Assembly (NCBI GenBank): GCA_963841405.1
Contig: CAWJCM010000005.1
Coordinates: 62,001 to 126,000 of the forward strand
Source: DATBLE01 sp963841405
GTDB taxonomy: Bacteria > Actinomycetota > Thermoleophilia > Gaiellales > Gaiellaceae
Reading direction: 5' to 3'
DNA: 64,000 bases
Of the stretch, positions 1 through 7,376 are shown piece after piece. The position numbers and the translations under genes were made by a program. Under the pieces are notes generated by a model, which saw only the letters and a program-made list of their open reading frames with translations, was not told the DNA's origin and did no database searches. The number at the start of each line of letters is the position of its first letter. The stretch's first letter is position 1.

Positions 1-1
1 C

Positions 2-187
2 GCGGGGGTGACCGTGGCCGCACTCGTCCTCGTCGGAGGTCTCTGCTACACGGTCGGGGGAGTCATCTACGCGAGACGCCGGCCCGACCCCCTCCCGCGG
101 GTGTTCGGGTACCACGAGGTCTTCCACGCGCTCGTCGTGGCCGCGGTCGCGCTCCAGTACGCCGCGGTCGCGCTCGTCGTCAACTAG
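2..187 (+). CDS. Hemolysin III (YqfA/HlyIII) family membrane protein, C-terminal fragment
   Basis: Only the last 61 residues lie in the window; the gene begins upstream of base 1. The visible part holds two hydrophobic segments joined by a short basic loop (ARRRPDPLPRVFGYHE), the pattern I recognise from the last two membrane helices of HlyIII/PAQR-like integral membrane proteins, where the GxxGYHE(I/V)FH stretch carries a conserved histidine. The family is often annotated as hemolysin but its role in most bacteria is unknown. The stop codon overlaps by a few bases the end of the convergent membrane gene on the minus strand. The family call rests on this short C-terminal pattern. Confidence 0.7.
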   Translation, partial: AGVTVAALVLVGGLCYTVGGVIYARRRPDPLPRVFGYHEVFHALVVAAVALQYAAVALVVN

Positions 188-851
188 AGGTCGATCGTCT
201 CGGTGCGATCCGGCCGGGTGTGATCACGTCGACCCGGCCGGGTCTGTCGATCCCGGCGGGCGGGGCTTGTTCGCGGTGCTCGCGGTCGAAGCCGTGAACC
301 CAGGGTCGGGCGACCGGATACGTCACCGTGGCGAGGGCCACGCCGGCGATGAGCGAGAGGCCGACGGTCCCTGCGCGCAGGCCACCTCCGGTCGTCCTGC
401 CCGGGCGGAGGAGGGCCGGCAGGCGTCGCAGGTAGACGAGGACGTGGATTCCGAACGCCCCGGCCCAGACGACGAAGCTCGCCTTGTGCAGGCCGACGAT
501 CATCCCGCGGCGGCCGAAGGCGAACATGGCGGCACCCGTTCCGAGCACGCCGACGGTCGAGACGACGAGCGCGGGTGCGACGAGGAAGCGCATCACGGCG
601 TGCGGCGGGCCCTCGTCTCTGTACCCGCGGCGGCGCTGGTAGTAGCGCATGAACCGGTAGCCCGTGGCGCCGAGCTTCAGGGCGACGGGCGGGATGAGGA
701 GCATCCCGACGAAGACGTGCACGGGAAGCAGCCGCCCGAGGAAGAGGATCGTGACGCCCTCGACGGCCAGCAAGCCGAGTAGCACGACGGCGGTTGTGCC
801 GGTCAGCCGCTCGTTGCCCTCGACGCCGCCCGTACGGCTCCGCCTGCGCAT
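180..851 (-). CDS. Polytopic membrane protein, b-type-cytochrome-like
   Basis: The 223-residue protein has about five predicted membrane helices. Histidines sit inside or at the edge of helices at about residues 45, 84, 122 and 136; the pair His122/His136 is 14 residues apart in one helical region, the usual spacing of bis-haem ligands in cytochrome b561/DUF4405-like proteins. I infer a membrane haem protein passing electrons across the membrane, but no family-specific signature is decisive. The last 30 residues are polar and probably disordered. It is divergent from the two-component system at 935 and shares an 83-bp intergenic region with it, which carries a regulator-like direct repeat facing this gene (874-890). 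It ends 8 bp inside the convergent HlyIII gene. Confidence 0.6.
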   Translation of the reverse strand: MRRRSRTGGVEGNERLTGTTAVVLLGLLAVEGVTILFLGRLLPVHVFVGMLLIPPVALKLGATGYRFMRYYQRRRGYRDEGPPHAVMRFLVAPALVVSTVGVLGTGAAMFAFGRRGMIVGLHKASFVVWAGAFGIHVLVYLRRLPALLRPGRTTGGGLRAGTVGLSLIAGVALATVTYPVARPWVHGFDREHREQAPPAGIDRPGRVDVITPGRIAPRRSTSS

Positions 852-873
852 CGCCGAGAGGACAACACCACTG

Positions 874-890
874 GATGAAGCGCTGATGAA
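874..890 (-). promoter_or_regulatory. Putative response-regulator box facing the membrane gene
   Basis: On the minus strand this reads TTCATC-N5-TTCATC, a direct repeat with an 11-bp period, the layout typical of OmpR/PhoB-family DNA sites. It ends 23 bp before the start codon of the membrane gene at 851. A related repeat lies at 896-912 on the plus strand and another at 2960-2976. Assignment to the neighbouring regulator is inference. Confidence 0.5.
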
Positions 891-895
891 CGCGT

Positions 896-912
896 TTCAC
901 GCGTGCCTCATC
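896..912 (+). promoter_or_regulatory. Putative response-regulator box in front of the RR-HK operon
   Basis: Reads TTCACG-N5-CTCATC, an 11-bp-period direct repeat in the same orientation as the response regulator gene at 935, 22 bp before its start. It resembles the boxes at 874-890 (opposite strand) and 2960-2976. The segment 886-912 also contains an inverted repeat around ACGCGT-TTC-ACGCGT. Autoregulation is the simplest reading. Confidence 0.45.
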
Positions 913-934
913 CTCCCGGACGACAATTGGAGGC

Positions 935-1600
935 ATGCGCGTGCTGGTCGTCGAGGACGAACCGAAGATGGCCGATGTGCTCGCGCGCGGCCTGCGCGAG
1001 GAAGGCTATGCGGCCGACGTCGCCGGCACCGGCGAGGATGCGCTCTGGATGGCGCGCGCCGTCGACTACGACGCGATCGTCCTCGACGTCATGCTCCCGG
1101 GAGTGGACGGGATGGAGACGTGTCGTTCGCTCCGCGCGGCCGGCGTCTGGTCGCCCGTGCTGATGCTGACCGCGCGCGACGCCGTCGGCGACCGCATCAC
1201 CGGCCTCGACGCAGGAGCGGACGACTACGTGCTGAAGCCGTTCTCGTTCGGAGAGCTGCTCGCCCGCCTGCGCGCGCTCGTCCGGCGCGCGCCGCACGAG
1301 CGGCCCAGCGTCATCCAGGTCGGCGACCTCCGGCTCGACCCGGCGGCGCGGAGGGCGTGGCGCGGCGAGAGGGAGCTCCAGCTCTCGACGAAGTCGTTCG
1401 CGCTCCTCGAGGCGTTCATGCGCAGGCCGGGGCGGGTGCTCTCACGCGACCAGCTGCTCGACGCCGCCTGGGACATGGCGTTCGAGAGCCGCTCGAACAT
1501 CGTCGACGTGTACGTGCGGTCGCTACGCGCCGAGATCGGCGCCCCCGCGATCGAGACCGTCCGCGGGGCCGGCTACCGGCTACGGGCAGACGCCGGATGA
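935..1600 (+). CDS. OmpR/PhoB-family response regulator
   Basis: The 221-residue protein has an N-terminal receiver domain (about residues 1-115) with the acidic pair at 7-9, phosphoacceptor Asp51 (IVLDVMLPG), conserved Thr79 and Lys101 in the DDYVLKPFS motif. A C-terminal winged-helix DNA-binding domain follows (about 125-218), ending in the family motif ETVRGAGYRL. A GGAG ribosome-binding site lies 6 nt before the ATG. The stop overlaps the start of the histidine kinase (ATGA), so the pair is translationally coupled. Direct repeats of 11-bp period around 874-912 and at 2960 suggest that it controls itself, the divergent membrane gene and the downstream ApbE operon. The stimulus cannot be told from sequence. 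Confidence 0.93.
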   Translation: MRVLVVEDEPKMADVLARGLREEGYAADVAGTGEDALWMARAVDYDAIVLDVMLPGVDGMETCRSLRAAGVWSPVLMLTARDAVGDRITGLDAGADDYVLKPFSFGELLARLRALVRRAPHERPSVIQVGDLRLDPAARRAWRGERELQLSTKSFALLEAFMRRPGRVLSRDQLLDAAWDMAFESRSNIVDVYVRSLRAEIGAPAIETVRGAGYRLRADAG

Positions 1601-2952
1601 TCTCGCGCCTCCCGATCCGCGTGCGGCTGACCCTGCCGTTCGCACTCGGCATGGCGCTCGTGCTCGCGGCGACCGGCTTCTTCATCTACCAGCGCGTCGG
1701 GTCGACGCTGATCGCGTCGCTCGACCAGAACCTGCGCGGCCAGGCGGTGGAGGCGGCCAGGCATGTTGCTCAGGGACGCAGCGTCCTCGACCGCGACATG
1801 CCCGGCGGCCCGACGATCGGCCAGCTCCTCGGCGTCGACGGTCGGGTGCGCCAGACCACTCCGGCCGGGCTGCCGGCGCTCGTCTCCGGCTCGAGGCTCC
1901 GGAAGGTCATCCGGGGTCGTACGGTCCTTCGCACTGCGGACATCCCGGGCGTCGACGGCGAGTGGCGGATCCTGGCGGCGCCGGCACGGGGCGGCGGCGC
2001 CGTCGTGGTCGCCGCCTCCCTGGAGTCGCGGGAGCAGGCGCTCGATCGGCTCCTCCGCCAGTTCATGATCGGCGGACCGCTGGCCCTCGCGATCGTGACG
2101 CTCGCCGGATATCTGCTTGCCGCCTCCGCGCTGCGGCCGGTGGAGGCGATGCGCCGGCGGGCTGCTTCGATCGGTGCCTCGACGCCGGGAGCGCGGCTGC
2201 CCTCGCCGCGCACACGAGACGAGCTCTCGCGGCTCGCCGAGACGCTGAACGAGATGCTCGCGCGGCTCGAGTCCGCGTTCGAGCACGAGCGGCGCTTCGT
2301 CGACGACGCCAGCCACGAGCTGCGCACCCCGCTTGCCGTCCTGCGCGCCGAGCTCGAGCTGGCACTTCGGCATCCGCGCTCGAAGGACGAGCTCCAGCGT
2401 GCGTTGCAGTCGGCGGCCGAGGACGCCGACCGGCTCGGCCAGCTTGCCGAAGAGCTCCTGCTCTTCGCGCGCTACGACCAGGGACAGCTGCCGATCCGGT
2501 CCGAGCCGGTCGGGGCGGAAGCGCTTCTGGGCCGGGTGGCTGCCCGGTTCGACACGCTGGTGCGTGAGACCGGGCGGCAGCTGCGAGTCGAGGCGGGCGA
2601 CGTCGTCGTCGACGGAGACTCGGTCCGGCTCGAGCAAGCGCTCGCCAATCTCGTCGAGAACGCCTTCGTCCATGGTGGCGGTGCGATCGCGTTGGGCGCG
2701 GAGCAGAAGAACGGCCGCGTCGAGCTCCACGTCACCGACGAAGGGGCCGGAGTTCCCGCCGAGTTCCTGCCGCGCGCGTTCGACCGGTTCAGCCGTGCGG
2801 ACGAGGCACGCGGCGGTCGCGGCACCGGGCTGGGGCTGGCGATCGTCGATCTGGTCGCGCGGGCACACGGCGGTGAGGCTGGACTCGCAAACCGGCCGGC
2901 CGGCGGCGTCGACGCCTGGATCAGCGTCGGGGCGGCTCACAGCAACCTCTAA
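1597..2952 (+). CDS. Membrane sensor histidine kinase
   Basis: The 451-residue protein has a classical layout: helix 1 at about 12-32, an extracytoplasmic sensor region (about 33-155), helix 2 at about 156-178, a HAMP linker (about 178-230), a HisKA dimerisation domain with the H box DDASHELRTPL (His240) and a C-terminal HATPase domain with N (LVENAF), G1 (DEGAGVP), F and G2 (GTGLGLAIV) boxes. It overlaps the upstream regulator by 4 nt, so it is its cognate kinase. The sensor region has no recognisable ligand fold. Given the genes around it I infer that it senses a redox or metal-related envelope signal; that part is speculative. Confidence 0.93.
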   Translation: MISRLPIRVRLTLPFALGMALVLAATGFFIYQRVGSTLIASLDQNLRGQAVEAARHVAQGRSVLDRDMPGGPTIGQLLGVDGRVRQTTPAGLPALVSGSRLRKVIRGRTVLRTADIPGVDGEWRILAAPARGGGAVVVAASLESREQALDRLLRQFMIGGPLALAIVTLAGYLLAASALRPVEAMRRRAASIGASTPGARLPSPRTRDELSRLAETLNEMLARLESAFEHERRFVDDASHELRTPLAVLRAELELALRHPRSKDELQRALQSAAEDADRLGQLAEELLLFARYDQGQLPIRSEPVGAEALLGRVAARFDTLVRETGRQLRVEAGDVVVDGDSVRLEQALANLVENAFVHGGGAIALGAEQKNGRVELHVTDEGAGVPAEFLPRAFDRFSRADEARGGRGTGLGLAIVDLVARAHGGEAGLANRPAGGVDAWISVGAAHSNL

Positions 2953-2959
2953 GCCGCCG

Positions 2960-2976
2960 TTCATCAGACCCTCATG
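2960..2976 (+). promoter_or_regulatory. Putative response-regulator box in front of the ApbE operon
   Basis: Reads TTCATC-N5-CTCATG with an 11-bp period, closely matching the inverted box at 874-890 (TTCATC-AG and the second TCAT are shared). It sits 8 bp after the kinase stop codon and 22 bp before the ATG at 2998, the same distance as in the other two sites. This argues for a separate promoter for 2998-5335 under the same regulator. Confidence 0.5.
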
Positions 2977-2997
2977 CCCGTGCGCTTCGCTGGGCGC

Positions 2998-3330
2998 ATG
3001 AGCGAACACCGACACACAGCCGATGGCCGCGGCGCCGTCCGGCGGCGGGTGCGCCGGGTGACTGCGGCGCTCGTCGCCGTCTCGGTCGCCGTTGCGGGAA
3101 CGATCGCCGCCTACGTGGCCGGCAGCGCCACGGCCCACAGATCCCTCGATCCCACCACCTCCGCGAATCGCGCCACCTCCACGGGCGTGATCGTGCCGGT
3201 CCCCTCCACGCCCGCGGCGCCGTCGCTCGACTCGACCGGGTCGTCGACGCAGGCGCCCGCGCAGTCTGCGCCGATCCAGCCGCCGACGCAGTCCAGCAGT
3301 CCGCCGGTCGCCGTTTCGGGAGGCTCGTGA
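2998..3330 (+). CDS. Small membrane-anchored Ser/Thr/Pro-rich protein of unknown function
   Basis: The 110-residue protein has a basic N-terminus (RRRVRRV), one hydrophobic segment (about residues 26-50, ending in VAGSATA) and an extracytoplasmic tail made of Ser, Thr, Pro and Gln. This could be a lipid-free anchor or a signal peptide with a flexible linker. I recognise no domain. An ATG at 2974 would add 8 residues, but it falls inside the putative regulator box, so I prefer 2998. The stop overlaps the GTG start of the ApbE gene. The tail has no clear flavinylation motif of the D/S-G-A/S-T type. Low complexity limits what can be inferred. Confidence 0.6.
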   Translation: MSEHRHTADGRGAVRRRVRRVTAALVAVSVAVAGTIAAYVAGSATAHRSLDPTTSANRATSTGVIVPVPSTPAAPSLDSTGSSTQAPAQSAPIQPPTQSSSPPVAVSGGS

Positions 3331-4253
3331 GCGTCTCGCGCCAACGATTCCCGGCACTGGGGACGACCGCGCTCGTCGCCGTCGCGGAGCCGGGGGTTCT
3401 CGACCGGGCCACGACCATCCTCCGCGACCAGCTCGATGCGGTCGATCGCGCCCTCAGTCGCTTCCGGTTCGACTCCGAGCTCTCCGCGATCAACCGCGCC
3501 GCCGGCTCCGAGGTGGCCGTGAGCCGGCTGTGCCTGGAGGCGGTCCTGGTCGCGCTCGACGTCGCAGAGGCGACCGGCGGGCTCGTCGACCCCACCGTCG
3601 GCGCGAACCTCCGCCTCGCCGGCTACGACCGTACGTTCGCCGAGCTGCAGCTCCGTGACGGCCGGCGCGTGCACGCCCACTTCCCCGCGGTCGCCGGCTG
3701 GCAGACGGTCAGAGTCGATCGCCGCCGCCGCACCGTTCGGGTTCCCGCCGGGGTCGAGCTCGACCTCGGCGCCACCGCCAAGGCGCTCGCCGCCGACCGC
3801 GCCTCGGCCGCGGTAGCGGAGGAGACCGGCTGCGGCGTCCTCGTCAGCCTCGGGGGAGACGTTGCGGTCGCGGGTGAACCGCCTGAGGGCGGCTGGCCCA
3901 TTCGTGTCGCCGACGATCACGCAGCACCGCTCGACGGGCCAGGGCCCGTCGTCGCGATCTCGGCCGGCGGGCTCGCCACCTCGGGCACGCGCGTCCGTCG
4001 CTGGACGACCTCGGGCGGCGAGCTCCACCACATCGTCGACCCGCGAGACGGGCATCCCGCGCTGACCCCGTGGACGGCCGTCTCGGTCGCGGCCGGGTCG
4101 TGTGTTCTCGCGAATGCGGCCAGCACGGCCGCGATCGTCATCGGCAGCGAGGCGCCGGGCTGGCTCGAACGGTGGGGCGGGGTCCCGGCCCGGCTGGCCC
4201 GTGAGGACGGAGCCGTCACGACCGTCAACGGCTGGCCGGCGGACGGCGCGTGA
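3327..4253 (+). CDS. apbE: FAD:protein FMN transferase (ApbE family)
   Basis: The 308-residue protein shows the ApbE fold signatures in order: an early SRFRFDSELSAIN block, DLGATAKALAADRA in the middle (flavin/Mg site), LVSLGGDVAV, and HHIVDPRDGHP near residue 235. ApbE proteins move FMN from FAD onto a Thr/Ser of extracytoplasmic target proteins. No signal peptide is visible, so it may act in the cytoplasm or be held by partners; family members vary. It starts with GTG overlapping the previous stop and ends overlapping the GTG of the ferric-reductase-like gene, so the three genes form one tightly coupled operon. I could not identify its flavinylated substrate in this window. Confidence 0.88.
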   Translation: MSVSRQRFPALGTTALVAVAEPGVLDRATTILRDQLDAVDRALSRFRFDSELSAINRAAGSEVAVSRLCLEAVLVALDVAEATGGLVDPTVGANLRLAGYDRTFAELQLRDGRRVHAHFPAVAGWQTVRVDRRRRTVRVPAGVELDLGATAKALAADRASAAVAEETGCGVLVSLGGDVAVAGEPPEGGWPIRVADDHAAPLDGPGPVVAISAGGLATSGTRVRRWTTSGGELHHIVDPRDGHPALTPWTAVSVAAGSCVLANAASTAAIVIGSEAPGWLERWGGVPARLAREDGAVTTVNGWPADGA

Positions 4254-5335
4254 GCTCGGGATCGGCACTCTGGTACCTGACCCGCGGCGCGGGGGTGGTC
4301 GCGCTCCTGCTGTTGACGGTATCGACCCTTGTGGGCGCGCTGACGGCGGGTCGCTGGCGTGGCAGGCGATGGCCGCGCTTCGCGGTGTCGACGCTCCATC
4401 GGAACGTCACGTTGCTCGCGCTCGTCTTCATCGGCATCCACGTCGGGACGACACTGGCCGACCGCTATGCGCCGATCGGCGTCAAGGATGTCTTCGTTCC
4501 CTTCGTGTCGCAGTACCGGCCGGTCTGGCTCGGGCTCGGCGCGCTCGCGCTCGACCTGCTGCTGGCGATCGGCATCTCGACCGCCTTCCGCAAGCGCATC
4601 GGCTACCGGTCCTGGCGGGCGCTGCACTGGGGTGGGTACGCGGCCTGGCCGCTCGCGCTCGTCCACGGGCTCGGCTCCGGCTCGGACTCCCGCTCCGGCT
4701 GGATGGCGCTCCTCTCGCTCGGCTGCCTGGCAGGCGTCCTGCTCGCCGTCTTCGGCCGGCTGATGTTCAGTCGCTCGCCCGGCCCCAGGCTGGCCGCAGG
4801 CGCAGGAGCCTTCGCGCTCGCGCTCGGCCTGGCGACCTGGTACTCGTCCGGGCCGCGCAGCCAGGGCTGGGCGGCCCGCGCCGGAACGCCGGCGTCGCTG
4901 CTGAAATCCGCCGCCGCGTCCCGGGCCCCGGCGCGTAGCCTTGCTGCCGCCCGCGCCCTGACGACGTTCAGCGGTCGACTCGACGGACGCGTGTCGACCT
5001 CCGGCCCGAACGCATTCGGCGACGCCGCCGTGGCAATGGCGATGGCCACTCGCGGCGGCGAGCCCGGTGTCGTCCGTGTGACCCTGTGGGGCTCCGCGCT
5101 CGACGGCGGTGGTCTCCGGATGTCCCGGAGCCGGGTCTCCTTCCAGGACGCGGTCTCCGGCGTTGTCTACACGGGTTCCGTCGCCGAGCTCGACGGAACC
5201 CTGGTCGCGGCCGACGTCACCGCCCCGTCCGGCTCCGCGCTTCGCCTCGCCATGCGCCTGCAGATCGACGCCGGCGCCGGGACTGTCACGGGCACGATCG
5301 ACAGCTCACCTCTCAGCCCTGGCGAGGACGGATGA
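4250..5335 (+). CDS. Ferric-reductase-like transmembrane protein with C-terminal extracytoplasmic domain
   Basis: The 361-residue protein has about six helices (residues 10-205) carrying two histidine pairs, His50/His64 and His126/His139, as expected for two b haems stacked across the membrane in the ferric reductase-like/YedZ superfamily. After the last helix come about 150 residues with alternating beta-type pattern that end the protein and match no domain I know. No FAD/NAD-binding module is attached, so electrons must come from or go to a partner, plausibly a flavinylated protein made by the adjacent ApbE. It starts with GTG in a GTGA overlap and ends 4 bp before the end of the convergent cytochrome c gene. 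Confidence 0.75.
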   Translation: MSSGSALWYLTRGAGVVALLLLTVSTLVGALTAGRWRGRRWPRFAVSTLHRNVTLLALVFIGIHVGTTLADRYAPIGVKDVFVPFVSQYRPVWLGLGALALDLLLAIGISTAFRKRIGYRSWRALHWGGYAAWPLALVHGLGSGSDSRSGWMALLSLGCLAGVLLAVFGRLMFSRSPGPRLAAGAGAFALALGLATWYSSGPRSQGWAARAGTPASLLKSAAASRAPARSLAAARALTTFSGRLDGRVSTSGPNAFGDAAVAMAMATRGGEPGVVRVTLWGSALDGGGLRMSRSRVSFQDAVSGVVYTGSVAELDGTLVAADVTAPSGSALRLAMRLQIDAGAGTVTGTIDSSPLSPGEDG

Positions 5336-5339
5336 GCGA

Positions 5340-6062
5340 CTACTTGAGCGTCTTCAGGTAGGCGACGAGCGCTTTCAGCTGCCATGCCGGGATGATCCCG
5401 CCCCAGTGCGGCATGCTCGCGATCGGCTGCTTGCCGATCACACTGCCCGCTCGGATCACGTCGAGGATCTTCTGGTCGGTGTTGAACTCGTGCCGGAAGT
5501 CCTGTCCCGAGAGCGACGGGATCGCCTTGTCGGGCGATTGGGGGTTGGGGACGCCCCCGAGCCCGTTCGGGCCGTGGCAGTTGATGCACCCGTAACGGAC
5601 GTACGCGGCGGCCCCGGCGACCACGGGGCCCTGATTGCCGGGGATCGGCACCGGCGTCGCGTACTGCACCCGCGGCAGGCCGGCGCGGATGTAGCGGACG
5701 AGGTCGGCGACCTGCTGCTTCGAGATCACCGGCCCCCAGACCGGCATGTACGGCCGCTTCGGGTTCGCCGACTCGCCCAGACCGTGCGTGATGATCGTGG
5801 TGAGTGCCTTCACCGTCAGCGATTTGCCGACGGCGTTCAAGGCCGGCACGAACGGCGAGACGCCGCCACGGCCGAGGTTGCCATGGCAGGCTGCACACGC
5901 GAACTGCACGAAGTCGTGCGCCCCGGCCGCGACGTGCGGATCGATCCGTGTCGCTGCGACCGACCCGCCCCCAGGACGTGCGCTCCCCTCCACGGCGGCA
6001 AAGAGCGCGGCACCGATCACGGATGCCGCAAGAGCACTGGTGACGAGCACACGCCACCTCAC
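5340..6062 (-). CDS. Exported dihaem cytochrome c
   Basis: The 240-residue protein has an N-terminal signal sequence (about 1-28) and two c-type haem sites, CAACH at residues 56-60 and CINCH at 159-163, in two similar half-domains of about 100 residues. Candidate distal Met ligands are Met106 (RPYMPVW) and the Met in the SMPHWGG segment. The two-domain layout resembles small class I dihaem electron carriers that serve terminal reductases or oxidases. It converges on the ferric-reductase-like gene and probably belongs to the same extracytoplasmic electron-transfer module, though it has its own transcript. No 11-bp regulator repeat is visible upstream of it. Confidence 0.85.
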   Translation of the reverse strand: MRWRVLVTSALAASVIGAALFAAVEGSARPGGGSVAATRIDPHVAAGAHDFVQFACAACHGNLGRGGVSPFVPALNAVGKSLTVKALTTIITHGLGESANPKRPYMPVWGPVISKQQVADLVRYIRAGLPRVQYATPVPIPGNQGPVVAGAAAYVRYGCINCHGPNGLGGVPNPQSPDKAIPSLSGQDFRHEFNTDQKILDVIRAGSVIGKQPIASMPHWGGIIPAWQLKALVAYLKTLK

Positions 6063-6128
6063 GGGAGGATCATCCCGCGCAGCAGTCCCGGATGCAAGTG
6101 GCCGTGCCGATGTCGTGGGCGAAGTCGC

Positions 6129-7376
6129 CTAGCCGGAGTCGAACGGCGAGCTGGGCTGGATCACGGTCGAGCGACCGCCGGCGGCGGTGACGGCGGCCGG
6201 GCGTGGAAGCGCGTTGTAGTTCGATGCCATCGCGAGCGTGTAGGCGCCCGTGGTCGGGACTGCGAGCAGATCGCCGCGTCGCGGCTCGGGGAGCTCCGCC
6301 TGCTCGATCAGCACGTCGCCCGACTCGCAGTGCTTGCCGCAGACGGCGAACGTCCCCGCCGGCGGCTCGTCCGCACGGTTCGCCAGTAGCGCCGAGTATC
6401 GCGCGCCGTAGAGCGCCGGGCGCGGGTTGTCCGACATGCCGCCGTCGACCGCGACCCAAGTCGTGGCGCCGCTGCACTTGACCACACCCACCCGGTAGAG
6501 CGTCACGGCCGCGCTGCCGACCAGCGACCGGCCCGGCTCGAAGATCAGCTGCGGCTTCGGGAGGCCCGTGGCCGCCCATGCCTCGTACAGCCCCCGAGAG
6601 ACGGCCCGCGCGTACTCCTCGGGCGTGGCCGGCGCAGGCTCGTCCGGGACGTGCCGGATGCCGAGCCCGCCGCCGACGTTCACGATCGCCGGCGTCCAGT
6701 CGAGCTCGTCCCGTGCCCGCGTGCAGAGCTCGGCGAGCAGCTCGATCGTCGACAGCGTCGCCTCCGAGCCCGCGACCTGCGAGCCGAGGTGGACGTGGAG
6801 GCCGAGCATCTCCAGCCCGGCCGCCCGCGCCCGCTGGACGATCGCGGGCGCCTCCTCCGGTGCGACCCCGAACTTCGACCCGGTATGGCCGGTGCGGATC
6901 TTCTCGTGCGTGTCGGCCTCGACGCCCGGGGTGACCCGCAGGAGCACCTGCTTCACACCGGCCGCGGCGCAGCGCTCCACCTCCCCCGGCTCGTCCATCA
7001 CGACCAGCCACGCGTCGGCCTCGGCGGCCGCGGCGAGCTCCTCGTCGGACTTGTTGTTCCCGTGGACGACGAGCAGCGACGGCGGAACGCCCGCCGCCTG
7101 CGCGATTCTCAGCTCGCCGAGGGTCGACACGTCCGCGCCGACCCCTTCCTCGCCCAGCAGGCGCATCAGCGGCGCGTTCGGGAACGCCTTCGAGCCGTAG
7201 ACCACGGTCGCCTCGGGCGCGCCGCGCCGCCACGACCGGGCGGCGGCGCGGAGCGTCTCCTCGCAGTAGACGACCAGCGGCGTGCCGTACTCCTCTGCGA
7301 GCGCGGACGCGTGCACGCCGCCGATCGTCAGCTCGCCGTCCTCGACCCGCGCCGTATCGGGGAACAGCTCCAGCAT
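6129..7376 (-). CDS. lysA: Diaminopimelate decarboxylase
   Basis: The 415-residue PLP enzyme of fold type III converts meso-diaminopimelate to L-lysine, the last step of lysine synthesis. Visible signatures are the PLP lysine Lys63 in VVYGSKAFPN, the LGLHVHLGSQ block, the phosphate-binding glycines in VNVGGGLGI, FEPGRSLVG, and the substrate motif HCESGDVL near the C-terminus. The chosen ATG overlaps the stop of the upstream cyclase-family gene by one base; the open frame continues upstream but only as an antisense shadow. Operon with the cyclase gene; no lysine riboswitch is visible upstream. Confidence 0.92.
   Translation of the reverse strand: MLELFPDTARVEDGELTIGGVHASALAEEYGTPLVVYCEETLRAAARSWRRGAPEATVVYGSKAFPNAPLMRLLGEEGVGADVSTLGELRIAQAAGVPPSLLVVHGNNKSDEELAAAAEADAWLVVMDEPGEVERCAAAGVKQVLLRVTPGVEADTHEKIRTGHTGSKFGVAPEEAPAIVQRARAAGLEMLGLHVHLGSQVAGSEATLSTIELLAELCTRARDELDWTPAIVNVGGGLGIRHVPDEPAPATPEEYARAVSRGLYEAWAATGLPKPQLIFEPGRSLVGSAAVTLYRVGVVKCSGATTWVAVDGGMSDNPRPALYGARYSALLANRADEPPAGTFAVCGKHCESGDVLIEQAELPEPRRGDLLAVPTTGAYTLAMASNYNALPRPAAVTAAGGRSTVIQPSSPFDSG

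Noticed and set aside
2974..2997. ATG at 2974 as start of the small anchored protein
   Set aside because: It lies inside the third regulator-like box and adds no conserved sequence; 2998 gives a normal N-terminus before the hydrophobic segment.
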